Positions 1 to 8,967 of a DNA stretch of 44,131 nucleotides are shown in pieces. The translations under genes and the position numbers were made by a program. The notes beneath the pieces are model-generated. The model ran no database searches. It was not told the origin of the DNA and was given only the letters and a program-made list of their open reading frames with translations. Source of the DNA: Actinomycetota bacterium (GTDB taxonomy: Bacteria; Actinomycetota; Acidimicrobiia; Actinomarinales; Actinomarinaceae); NCBI GenBank assembly GCA_014239265.1, contig JAAZZH010000009.1, positions 1 through 44,131 of the forward strand, read 5' to 3'. Position 1 is the stretch's first letter; every line of letters starts with the position of its first letter.

Positions 1-1
1 T

Positions 2-742
2 TCTGGCGCAGCACCTATTGCTCCCGAAATACTTAAATTTTTCTTAGCGCTTGGTGTTCCAATTTTTGAGGGTTACGGTATGACGGAAAATTGTGCTTAT
101 GCTTCGGGTAATAACGATAAAAAGATGAAATTAGGAACAGTAGGAGTTCCTAATCATGGTGTGGAGATAAAGCTAGCTGATGATGGTGAAATTTTAGTAA
201 AATCTCCCGCGGTCTTTAAAGGTTACTTCAAAGATGAAGCTGCTACGAAAGAATGTATAGATGAAGAAGGTTGGCTGTATACAGGTGATGTTGGTGTTTT
301 TGATGGAGAGTTTCTTAAAATTGTTGACAGGAAAAAAGACATTATTATTACAAGTGGAGGTAAAAATGTATCCCCACAAGAGATTGAAAATAAGATAAAG
401 ATATCACCTTTTATTAAAGATGCTCTTGTTATTGGAGATAAAAGAAAATTCTTAGCAGTTTTAATTGCGATAGAATTTGAAACTGTATCCAATTGGGCTC
501 TTCGTAAAAACATTCCACACACTACTTATAGAGATTTGTCTGAAAAAAAAGAAGTAAAAGATCTTGTATGGAGTGAAATACTTAAAGCAAATGCAGAAAC
601 TTCATCTTTAGAAATTAGAAAATTTCAAATGATTCCGAAAGAACTTGACCATGAAGACGGAGAGATGACAGCTACTCAAAAAATTAAAAGAAATGTATTA
701 ATGGAGAAATTTAGTGACCTAATAGAGGAGATGTATAGTTGA
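2..742 (+). CDS. Long-chain acyl-CoA synthetase / AMP-dependent ligase, C-terminal part (5' truncated by window)
   Basis: Frame open from nt 2 (SGAAPIAPEILKFFLALGVPIFEGYGMTEN...) with adenylate-forming motifs GYGMTE, GWLYTGDVG, IVDRKKDIIITSGGKNVSPQEIE. Confidence 0.9.
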   Translation, partial: SGAAPIAPEILKFFLALGVPIFEGYGMTENCAYASGNNDKKMKLGTVGVPNHGVEIKLADDGEILVKSPAVFKGYFKDEAATKECIDEEGWLYTGDVGVFDGEFLKIVDRKKDIIITSGGKNVSPQEIENKIKISPFIKDALVIGDKRKFLAVLIAIEFETVSNWALRKNIPHTTYRDLSEKKEVKDLVWSEILKANAETSSLEIRKFQMIPKELDHEDGEMTATQKIKRNVLMEKFSDLIEEMYS

Positions 743-1659
743 TTATCTTTCTACAAGCAACAGTTGAAGGCCTTTCACTAGCGGCAATTTATTCATTAGT
801 CGCTATTGGATTTGTATTAATTTACAAGGCAATGGAAGTTTTAAGTTTTGCCCAACCTGCACTTGCGGTAGTAGGAGCAGGAATAATCAGCTCATTAGCC
901 GTAGATAGAGGTATCCCATTTTGGCTAGCATTATTTTTAGGAGTCATTTTAACTGGAATTCTCGGATTGCTAATTGAGAGAACCTTTTTAAGGCCGATGG
1001 TTGGAGAACCAGTTTTTTCTGTTGCAGTTTTGACAATTGGAATTGATATTTTATTAAGGACAGTTCTCGATAGCTGGATTGGCATAAATCCAAAATATAT
1101 GGGGGATCCTTTTCCTAGCTATGGAAATTTTGGTGCAATAAAACTTGGAGGCGTAAATATTAAATATCTTGAGTTGTCAGCGCTCGTCACTGCAATTTTG
1201 TTGATCATACTTTTGACTATTTTCTTCAGAAAGTCAAAATACGGTATCGCAATGAGAGCAACTTCTTATGACCAAGAAGCAGCAATGGCTCAAGGAATTA
1301 ATGTTGGGAGAATATTCGGTCTTGTTTGGATGATAGCGGGGATATTAGCTGCCTTTGCTGGCTTTTTCATTACAGGGGGTTTCAATACATTATCTCAATT
1401 TAGTTTTATATCAGCATTAAGAGCGTTGCCTGCAGTTGTAATTGGTGGCTTAGACTCAATTCCTGGAGCAGTAGTTGGATCAATCATTATCGGTCTAACT
1501 CAAGGTTATGTGGCCTACTATCAACTAAGCTTTGAAAGTCTAATTGGTTTTTCATTTGGAAATGGTTTTTCTGTAGTTGCCCCTTATCTAATTATGTTTG
1601 TAATTTTAATTTTTAAACCCGATGGACTGTTTGGGACTGAGGAGGTTGAAAGAGTATGA
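739..1659 (+). CDS. Branched-chain amino-acid-type ABC transporter permease (LivH-like)
   Basis: 306 aa, multi-TM LivH-like permease, TTG start overlapping the upstream stop. Confidence 0.88.
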   Translation: MIIFLQATVEGLSLAAIYSLVAIGFVLIYKAMEVLSFAQPALAVVGAGIISSLAVDRGIPFWLALFLGVILTGILGLLIERTFLRPMVGEPVFSVAVLTIGIDILLRTVLDSWIGINPKYMGDPFPSYGNFGAIKLGGVNIKYLELSALVTAILLIILLTIFFRKSKYGIAMRATSYDQEAAMAQGINVGRIFGLVWMIAGILAAFAGFFITGGFNTLSQFSFISALRALPAVVIGGLDSIPGAVVGSIIIGLTQGYVAYYQLSFESLIGFSFGNGFSVVAPYLIMFVILIFKPDGLFGTEEVERV

Positions 1660-2759
1660 GAGGTAGGCCGAATCTTTATATTGACTACCGAAAGGAATCT
1701 TCCATATTTTCTAACAACACACAAAAAGGTTGGTTTGGAATATTAATCACCTTGTCTATTGCTTTTTGTTTTTTAGCAACTGATTACTGGATACTTCTTT
1801 TAACAACTTCTTTTTTGATAGCTATTGCAGGGTGGGGTTTAAATATTGTCTCTGGATTAGCAGGTCAAATTAACCTTGCACATGGAGTATTTATTGGAGT
1901 TGGAACTTATGCTTCTGCTGTAATTGGTGGAGTTGCTACATCGAGTGTAATTGGTTTCGAGTTAGACATGATTTTTTGGTTACCTTTTGCTGGTATAGCT
2001 GCAGCCATTGTTGGTTTAATAATTGCTCCAATTACCGTTAAACTAAAAGGCCTTAATCTCGCTTTAGTAACACTTGCATTAGTTTTTATAGGCTCTCATT
2101 TATTTTCAAACTTTAAATCTGTTACTGGTGGAGCAGGTCTAGGAAGAAAGGTAGCTACTTTAAAACTATTTGGTGTAAATCTAGAAAAAGGAATTGAAAT
2201 TGGAACTCTTTATTTACAAAAAAACCAAATTCTTTATCTGTTCTGTCTGCTTACATGTATTCTTGCTGGTTTAGGTTTTAAAAATCTAGTCAGATCAAGA
2301 GCTGGCAGAGCTTACTCCGCAATTCGTGACGGCGATATTGCTGCAGAGGCACTGGGTATTAATCTGTTTAGATATAAAGCATCAGCTTTTGCTTTATCAA
2401 GTTTTTATGGTGGTATAAGTGGGGCACTCTTTTTTACAGTCTCTGGAGGAGTTGAGCCTGGTACTTTTAGTCTTTTGTACTCTATTACTTTTGTAGCAAT
2501 AGTAGTTATTGGTGGGGCAGGAACAGTACTGGGACCATTATTTGGGGCTCTGTTTTATACATTATTTCCTGCTTTAATACAGTTGTTACTACATACTTTT
2601 GAGATTGGAGAACAATCACTACCTTTAAATCTTGGTCAGCTTGAAAGACTATTGTTTGGTTTATTCATCATTCTTTTCTTAATTTTTGAACCCAGAGGCC
2701 TATGGGGCATTTGGTTTAGGTTACGTAATTATTTTAAAGCCTGGCCATTTTCCTACTAA
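1656..2759 (+). CDS. Branched-chain amino-acid-type ABC transporter permease (LivM-like)
   Basis: 367 aa; GLNIVSGLAGQINLAHGVFIGVGTYASA motif; ATGA overlap with the preceding permease. Confidence 0.88.
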   Translation: MRGRPNLYIDYRKESSIFSNNTQKGWFGILITLSIAFCFLATDYWILLLTTSFLIAIAGWGLNIVSGLAGQINLAHGVFIGVGTYASAVIGGVATSSVIGFELDMIFWLPFAGIAAAIVGLIIAPITVKLKGLNLALVTLALVFIGSHLFSNFKSVTGGAGLGRKVATLKLFGVNLEKGIEIGTLYLQKNQILYLFCLLTCILAGLGFKNLVRSRAGRAYSAIRDGDIAAEALGINLFRYKASAFALSSFYGGISGALFFTVSGGVEPGTFSLLYSITFVAIVVIGGAGTVLGPLFGALFYTLFPALIQLLLHTFEIGEQSLPLNLGQLERLLFGLFIILFLIFEPRGLWGIWFRLRNYFKAWPFSY

Positions 2760-2815
2760 CTTGATGAAAACCTAGTAACCTAAATTTATTAGTACTAATT
2801 ATAAAAGGGGGAATA

Positions 2816-4192
2816 ATGAAACCATTGCGTAAGCAGGGAATCATTCTTTTTACAGTTCTAGCCCTTGTCTTAGTAGCTTGCGGCGGAGCCGCTGAAGAAA
2901 CAGTAGAGGAAACAACTCCTGAAGTTGTTGAATCACTGGAATCTCCAGCTGTTACGACTGCCAGTACTGTAGACACAGGTGTTGGAGTTACAGCAGAGGC
3001 ATGTCCTGAAGCAATAGGCGGAGTACCAACAGGTGCTGATCCTACAAAAGGTTGTATATATCTTGGTTTACTCAATGATTATACTGGACCATATGGTCCC
3101 CTTGGACCTGCTTTAGAAACAGGCCAAAGAGCTTTTTGGCTCTGGGCAAACCAAACAGGTGGAGTTGGAGACTATAGTGTCGCAATCGTTGAAGGTTTTG
3201 ATACAGGTTACAATCCTCAAAAACATCTAGAAGGATATAACGCGCAACGCGATAGTGTTGCAGCTTTAGCTATGTCACTTGGTACGCCACAAACAGTATT
3301 TATTCTTGACAATATGGACACAGACAACATGATTGCAGCTCCTATGAGTTGGTATTCAGGTTGGTCTTATAAGTCTGTTGATAGAGGATTGGTAATTGAA
3401 TTCGGTTCAGCATATTGTGCTGATGGTATGAATGCAGTTGATTGGGCATTAGCTAACTATCCAATTGATGTTAAAACTATTGGAATTATGGGATACGCTG
3501 GCGACTATGGTGGCGATTACGCTAAAGGTGTAACAGCTGCTGCAGAAGCTAATGGTCTTACTGTTGCTTGGGAATATGTTGTTCCAAGTCCAGAGTTTGA
3601 CGTTGCTCAGGCAGTTGGTCTAATGGTTACAAAACCAGTAGATGCATACTTTCCAGCAATTGGGCCTACTCATATGGCACAAGTAGCTGGTGGAGCTTTC
3701 CAACAAGGATTGACACCACTATCTATGATGGCCGCACCATCTTTTAACGATGCATTCGTTAGGGAAGGTTTTGCATTGGCACCATTATTTACTTCTGGTT
3801 CGATGTATCTTATGGCCTTCGTGGCTCCGTATGAAGCTGAAACAGCTGGTCATGCAACTATGAGAGCTACATTTACAGCAATGGGAATTGATTCAGCGAA
3901 TACATTCTTAGTTGCTGGTTGGGCTTCACAACACCACTTAAAAGGTGTACTTGAAGCTGCCAACAAAGGTGGAGATCTAACAAGAGCAGGTATCAGAAGA
4001 GCTGCTGGTAGCGTTTATGTTGACTCTGATGGCATGATGCCACAAAGAGAGCTCGGACAAAACAGAGCAGATGCTGAGAGCTTCATTGCTGTTCCAGACG
4101 GAACAATTGGTAGTGGAGTTAAATTATTGGCAGGAAACTATGTTGGTCCATCAGCCGGTGGATACGACTGGGAATCTGGTCCATGTAGTTAA
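2816..4192 (+). CDS. ABC transporter substrate-binding lipoprotein (Leu/Ile/Val-binding-like, type 1 periplasmic fold)
   Basis: Lipobox LALVLVACGG, low-complexity acidic/Thr linker, then periplasmic binding fold; strong SD (agggggaataATG). Confidence 0.85.
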   Translation: MKPLRKQGIILFTVLALVLVACGGAAEETVEETTPEVVESLESPAVTTASTVDTGVGVTAEACPEAIGGVPTGADPTKGCIYLGLLNDYTGPYGPLGPALETGQRAFWLWANQTGGVGDYSVAIVEGFDTGYNPQKHLEGYNAQRDSVAALAMSLGTPQTVFILDNMDTDNMIAAPMSWYSGWSYKSVDRGLVIEFGSAYCADGMNAVDWALANYPIDVKTIGIMGYAGDYGGDYAKGVTAAAEANGLTVAWEYVVPSPEFDVAQAVGLMVTKPVDAYFPAIGPTHMAQVAGGAFQQGLTPLSMMAAPSFNDAFVREGFALAPLFTSGSMYLMAFVAPYEAETAGHATMRATFTAMGIDSANTFLVAGWASQHHLKGVLEAANKGGDLTRAGIRRAAGSVYVDSDGMMPQRELGQNRADAESFIAVPDGTIGSGVKLLAGNYVGPSAGGYDWESGPCS

Positions 4193-4213
4193 TTTTTATT
4201 AACTTAGTTATTT

Positions 4214-4245
4214 AAAGAGCCGGCTTTTGTCGGCTCTTTATTTAT
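4214..4245 (+). terminator. Rho-independent terminator after the ABC transporter operon
   Basis: Perfect 9-bp inverted repeat aaagagccg/cggctcttt, loop gcttttgt, followed by a T-rich tract. Confidence 0.88.
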
Positions 4246-4255
4246 TTAGATAACC

Positions 4256-4261
4256 TAATAT
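4256..4261 (+). promoter_or_regulatory. Candidate -10 hexamer TAATAT for a leaderless transcript starting at GTG 4268
   Basis: TAATAT-tttatt-GTG, 6-nt spacer. Confidence 0.6.
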
Positions 4262-4267
4262 TTTATT

Positions 4268-5296
4268 GTGAAAAAATTATCTATATTTGAAAAAAAGAGA
4301 CTCCTAGTTATTTTATTAATAACTTCTTCATTGTCTTATTTCGGCCTTTTTGTAGATACAGAATATTATTACATGTCACCAGGCCCTCCGTATGAGTGGG
4401 ACATAAATATTGAAGCTGCACAGCAATATGACTCTGACGGAAATCTTTACCAACTTACTGTTCGTAGAGACGTTGCTAATTACTTACTGTATTCATGGGC
4501 CTATTTAAGTGATTCTGTAGATTTGTACCCAAAAGAGGTGATATTGCCAAAGGGTGTCACACCAAGTGAACTTAGTGAAATAAGTATTCAAAATATGCGC
4601 ACATCTGAGAATGTTGCAATTGCTGTAGCTTTAAATTCTCTTGGTTACGATATACAGTCCGAGGGTGATGGGGTTTTAGTAGTTGGGATTTTGGATGATT
4701 CTCCAGTAAAAGATAAACTCTTAAAAGATGATTTGATAATCTCTATTAGCGGAGAGGATAAAATAACATACAGTGTTAACTCATCAACACAATTTATATC
4801 ATTACTAAGAACTTTTTCTATTGGAGAGATAGTTTCTATTGGTGTTCAACGAAATGAAAAAGAAGTTCAAATTGAAACACAATTAATAGAACATATTGAG
4901 TATAAGAATGAGCCAATGGTTGGCTTCCTAGCATCAACACCGAATCAAAGGTTTGTCTTTCCTATAAATGTAGATATTGATACAGGAAGTGTTGGAGGCC
5001 CTTCTGCTGGTTTAATGATGGCTCTAAATGTATATAACAGACTAACTGAAGCCGATATAACAAATAGCGCAATCGTTGCAGGCACTGGAACTATTGAGAT
5101 TGATGGTTCAGTTGGACCAGTCGGGGGAGTTAAACAAAAAGTAATCGCAGCAAAAAGAGCAGGAGCAACTCTGATATTAGTTCCTACCTCTAACTATCAA
5201 GATGCAAAACCTTACGAAGACAATGAAACTTTAATTGTGGCTGTTAAATCTTTTGATAATGCCTTGCAAGTAATTTCTGAGTATAGTTCACGTTAA
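4268..5296 (+). CDS. PDZ domain / Lon-type serine protease (YlbL-like)
   Basis: N-terminal TM, PDZ-like region (LVVGILDDSPVKDKLLKDDLIISISG), Lon catalytic motif DTGSVGGPSAGLMMAL and K in VGGVKQKVIAAKRAG. Confidence 0.9.
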   Translation: MKKLSIFEKKRLLVILLITSSLSYFGLFVDTEYYYMSPGPPYEWDINIEAAQQYDSDGNLYQLTVRRDVANYLLYSWAYLSDSVDLYPKEVILPKGVTPSELSEISIQNMRTSENVAIAVALNSLGYDIQSEGDGVLVVGILDDSPVKDKLLKDDLIISISGEDKITYSVNSSTQFISLLRTFSIGEIVSIGVQRNEKEVQIETQLIEHIEYKNEPMVGFLASTPNQRFVFPINVDIDTGSVGGPSAGLMMALNVYNRLTEADITNSAIVAGTGTIEIDGSVGPVGGVKQKVIAAKRAGATLILVPTSNYQDAKPYEDNETLIVAVKSFDNALQVISEYSSR

Positions 5297-5324
5297 ACAC
5301 AGGACATAAATACAATACATTTAA

Positions 5325-8144
5325 ATGGTAAACATAGGAAACGTTAGTAACGCAGGTTCAGATAGACGCGGTCTTTCATTCATTGTCTTCATCGGAATAA
5401 TAGGCTTCTCAGTTGCTAGAGGAGTTGCTACATTTTTTACTAACTATCTGTGGTTTGATTCTGTAAGTCTTAATGATGTTTGGGTCAAAATACTTTTAAC
5501 AAGACTTGGTCTTGTTGCAGCAACTACAACGATTGCTTTTATTTTTATATTTACAAATTTAAGACTAGCTACCCGCGCAACCCCAGTTATAGATATATTT
5601 GAAGCTTTTGATGCTCAAGATCCTTTAGCTAGATTTAGAAGTTTTGTCAGTGAAAAATTTGCAAGATTTAGACTTACAGGTGCTCTCGGTTTATCTCTGT
5701 TTTTAGGAGCTGGATCTTCAACTCTTTGGGAACAAGTATTACTGTTCATCAATCAAGTAAATTTTAACGTTACGGATCCAGTTTTCAATAACGATATATC
5801 TAATTACATTTTTGGATTACCTCTTTATAGACTTTTTGTATCTTGGGGTTTTCAACTTATAACTTTAACCTCTATCGTTGTTGTTCTGTATTTTATTGCA
5901 ACAGGTGCTATGCAGTTGCGCCCACAAAAATTACCTGAAGTTAGCAGTGGTGGAAAGGCTCATTTATCAGTTTTGTTGGCCTTTGTTGCAATATTGAAAG
6001 CAGTGGCATATCGCTTAGATTCAATGGAGCTTTTATACTCTCCAAGAGGTAAAGTTTTTGGAGCAAGCTATACCGACGTAACTGCACACTTACCAGCTCT
6101 TCAATTGTTAATCTTAATTTCACTATTTGGTGCAGTACTTTTATTAGTCAACATTCGAAGAAGAGGCTGGTTACTTCCTGCAACAGCACTAGGGCTTTGG
6201 TTAGCAGTTTCTATTGTTGTTGGAGGGATAGTTCCAAGTGCCATTCAACGATTTAGAGTTCTGCCTGACGAATTAAACAAGGAACTTCCTTATGTAGAGG
6301 AACATATTGACTACACAAGGTTAGCCTACGGACTTAATTCAATTGAAGAAAGACCATTCGAGGCTTCTCCAACTTTAACAAATGAAGATATAAATCAAAA
6401 CTCTCAAACCGTCAATAATATCAGATTATGGGATCCAACCGTTCTAGCAGAAACCTACAGTCAGTTACAAGAAATTAGAGCTTACTACGCTTTAGATGAG
6501 GTAGATGTTGACCGTTACACTATAGATGGAAAATTGACTCAGGTGATGGTTTCAGCAAGAGAACTAGATCAAACAAACTTACCAGCACAAGGTTGGGTGA
6601 ACCAAAGATTACAATATACACATGGTTATGGCGTTGTATTTAGTCCAGCAAATAATGTAGCTAGTCAAGGACAGCCAGATTTCTACGTAAAAGGAGTCCC
6701 AGCAACAACTACAGCACCTGAGCTTGAAGTATCTCAGCCAAGGATATACTTTGGTGAGTCAGCTGAGTCCCAAGAATACGTTGTAGTTAACTCACTCCAG
6801 GAAGAAGTTGATTATCCGCTTTCAACTGAAGGACAGTCTGTCGCATATACAAATTATTCAGGTCAGGGTGGAGTAGGTATAGGATCATTTTTTCAAAGAC
6901 TTGGTTTTTCTCTTAGGTATAGTGAGTTAAACCTAATGATATCAAATCAGTTAAGTGACGATTCAAAAATAATCATGGAAAGAAATATCACTAGTCGAGT
7001 TAAAAAAGCTGTTCCATTTTTATACACAGATAATGACCCCTACTTAGCTCTAATAGAGGGAAATCTTTTTTGGATAATTGACATGTACACCGTTAGTGAT
7101 AAGTATCCATATGCTCAACCAGCTGATACAAGGAGAATTAACGAAAGATCAGGATTGCCTATTAACTTCAATTACATAAGGAACTCTGTAAAAGCAGTTG
7201 TAAATGCATATGATGGAACAATGGATTTTTATGTGTTTGACGAAACAGATCCATTAATACAAACATACGCAAAAATATTCCCTTCTCTTTTCACTGATAA
7301 AGCAGATATGTCTTCTAGCCTTTTAGATCACATAAGATATCCTGAAGACTTATTTACAATCCAATCAGATATGTATAAGGATTACCACATGACTGATCCC
7401 CGTGTTTTTTATGCAGATGAAGATCCGTGGGAGATTCCAACTGATTCTTCTACAACTCCTAGGGTCGCAACGCTACGTGGTGAATTTACAGAGCTTGGTT
7501 ACAAACCAATGCTTCCGTACTATTTATTGATGACTCTTCCTGAAGAAGAAGATCTAAGCTACTTAATTTTTCAGCCCTTTAATCCTGAAAACAGACCAAA
7601 CATGCAGTCTTTCTTGGTTGCAGATGCTGATCCAGAGAATTATGGGCAACTTATTGATTACAGACTACCAAAAGGTGAATTTGTTGATGGTCCTTCCCAA
7701 GTGTCAACTAGAATTAACCAGGATCCAGATATATCACAAATTTTTACTTTGCTTGATCAGCAGGGATCGAGTGTAATTAGAGGAAACCTGTTCGTAGTCC
7801 CTATCAACCAATCTGTACTTTATTATCAACCAATTTATTTACAAGGGGAGCAAAACCCTCTTCCTGAATTTAAATTTGTTGTAGTAATTTTTCAAGACAA
7901 AATAATTATGGAAGAATCACTTGGAGAGGCTCTCAAGGGTATATTTGAGGGTGCAGATTTTAGTGAAGGTGCTGATGCAGAAAATGAAGCTGGACTTGGA
8001 GCAATTCAACTTCTGCAGAAAGCCAACGATGCATTTAATCAAGCACAAGATAAGCTAGTTTCTGGCGATCTAGGTAGATATCAAGAGCTTATTGAGTTAG
8101 CTGAAGAGTATGTCTCCTTGGCCATCGAAGAATTAAACAAATAA
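5325..8144 (+). CDS. UPF0182 family large membrane protein
   Basis: 939 aa, N-terminal multi-TM region and long extracytoplasmic domain characteristic of UPF0182 (common in Actinobacteria). Confidence 0.9.
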   Translation: MVNIGNVSNAGSDRRGLSFIVFIGIIGFSVARGVATFFTNYLWFDSVSLNDVWVKILLTRLGLVAATTTIAFIFIFTNLRLATRATPVIDIFEAFDAQDPLARFRSFVSEKFARFRLTGALGLSLFLGAGSSTLWEQVLLFINQVNFNVTDPVFNNDISNYIFGLPLYRLFVSWGFQLITLTSIVVVLYFIATGAMQLRPQKLPEVSSGGKAHLSVLLAFVAILKAVAYRLDSMELLYSPRGKVFGASYTDVTAHLPALQLLILISLFGAVLLLVNIRRRGWLLPATALGLWLAVSIVVGGIVPSAIQRFRVLPDELNKELPYVEEHIDYTRLAYGLNSIEERPFEASPTLTNEDINQNSQTVNNIRLWDPTVLAETYSQLQEIRAYYALDEVDVDRYTIDGKLTQVMVSARELDQTNLPAQGWVNQRLQYTHGYGVVFSPANNVASQGQPDFYVKGVPATTTAPELEVSQPRIYFGESAESQEYVVVNSLQEEVDYPLSTEGQSVAYTNYSGQGGVGIGSFFQRLGFSLRYSELNLMISNQLSDDSKIIMERNITSRVKKAVPFLYTDNDPYLALIEGNLFWIIDMYTVSDKYPYAQPADTRRINERSGLPINFNYIRNSVKAVVNAYDGTMDFYVFDETDPLIQTYAKIFPSLFTDKADMSSSLLDHIRYPEDLFTIQSDMYKDYHMTDPRVFYADEDPWEIPTDSSTTPRVATLRGEFTELGYKPMLPYYLLMTLPEEEDLSYLIFQPFNPENRPNMQSFLVADADPENYGQLIDYRLPKGEFVDGPSQVSTRINQDPDISQIFTLLDQQGSSVIRGNLFVVPINQSVLYYQPIYLQGEQNPLPEFKFVVVIFQDKIIMEESLGEALKGIFEGADFSEGADAENEAGLGAIQLLQKANDAFNQAQDKLVSGDLGRYQELIELAEEYVSLAIEELNK

Positions 8145-8186
8145 AACTTGAGTTTAAACTAATTCTAATTACTATTGATTATTCAG

Positions 8187-8263
8187 CGCGGGGTGGAGCA
8201 GTCTGGTAGCTCGCTGGGCTCATAACCCAGAGGTCGTAGGTTCAAATCCTACCCCCGCTACCA
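8187..8263 (+). tRNA. tRNA-fMet (CAT), CCA encoded
   Basis: Cloverleaf with unpaired 1-72 (C/T), three G-C pairs in the anticodon stem (TGGGCTCATAACCCA), T-loop ggttcaaatcc, genomic CCA. Confidence 0.96.
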
Positions 8264-8269
8264 ATAAAT

Positions 8270-8407
8270 TTATCTTATAAAAAAATCAAGTATTCTTTTT
8301 CTTCCAGTTGACGCAGCAAGCAGCTTAAGAGTAAAGATTCCCATGATACCGAGAAAAGTAAGTATTCCACCTAATAAAAAAATTCTCCAAAAAAGTATTT
8401 GATCCAT
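8270..8407 (-). CDS. Small single-TM protein (45 aa), not in supplied ORF track
   Basis: Reverse-strand ORF MDQILFWRIFLLGGILTFLGIMGIFTLKLLAASTGRKRILDFFIR; TATAAT 5 nt before the ATG; same strand, directly downstream of the thioredoxin-like gene. Confidence 0.55.
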   Translation of the reverse strand: MDQILFWRIFLLGGILTFLGIMGIFTLKLLAASTGRKRILDFFIR

Positions 8408-8437
8408 AATTAATTATAAACAGGTCTTGATTAACAC

Positions 8438-8929
8438 TTACTTCGAAATATTGTTAATCATAGCGTATGTAATAGGTCCATTAAAAGTTTTTATTATCAT
8501 ATAATCAAGATCAAGAACTACTGAGGTTGGGATACCACTCCATTTAAATTCAGTGAGGACAACTTCCACATCATCTTGATTAAGTTGATTTTCATACTCT
8601 ATGTCATATTCTTTAATAAATTCTTTACCATTATTCATAGAGTCATCAACTAAAAGACCAATTACATAAAATCTATTGTCATTTGAAAGTTTTTTGAGTT
8701 CGTCCACTTCTTCAATACAAGGAATGCACCAACTTGCCCAAAGGTTAACAATTATGAAACTTTCACTAGTCAAGTTTTCCTTTACAGAAGTAATATTTTT
8801 GATTGATGACAACTCGACAGATTCATTGTTATTCTCAGAAATTTCTACCTCAGCAGGACTACCGTAAGTCAAATATGTGACTGAAATAATCAGAATCAAT
8901 ATTGATAATATGAAATTTCTTTTCAACAT
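8438..8929 (-). CDS. Thioredoxin-like / TlpA-type disulfide oxidoreductase with N-terminal signal anchor
   Basis: WASWCIPCIEEVDELKKL active-site CxxC, cis-Pro region SGIPTSVVLD. Confidence 0.88.
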   Translation of the reverse strand: MLKRNFILSILILIISVTYLTYGSPAEVEISENNNESVELSSIKNITSVKENLTSESFIIVNLWASWCIPCIEEVDELKKLSNDNRFYVIGLLVDDSMNNGKEFIKEYDIEYENQLNQDDVEVVLTEFKWSGIPTSVVLDLDYMIIKTFNGPITYAMINNISK

Positions 8930-8935
8930 ATGTTT

Positions 8936-8941
8936 AATTTA
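8936..8941 (-). promoter_or_regulatory. Candidate -10 TAAATT for leaderless thioredoxin-like mRNA
   Basis: Reverse strand TAAATT-aaacat-ATG, 6-nt spacer. Confidence 0.5.
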
Positions 8942-8955
8942 ATCACTAATGAACA

Positions 8956-8961
8956 TAATAT
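8956..8961 (+). promoter_or_regulatory. Candidate -10 TAATAT for leaderless mrp mRNA
   Basis: TAATAT-atgtgt-ATG(8968), 6-nt spacer. Confidence 0.6.
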
Positions 8962-8967
8962 ATGTGT

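Noticed and set aside
223-522. Antisense ORFs in the supplied track (e.g. 223-522-, 822-1085-, 2734-3075-, 9210-9608-, 16685-16963-, 33617-33883-, 36978-37289-)
   Set aside because: All lie opposite strongly supported CDSs, show composition typical of mirrored codon bias (Ser/Pro/Ile-rich) and have no recognisable domain.
8150-8160. Palindrome AGTTTAAACT after the UPF0182 gene as a terminator or operator
   Set aside because: AT-rich 10-bp palindrome with no loop and no U-tract; expected by chance in this composition.
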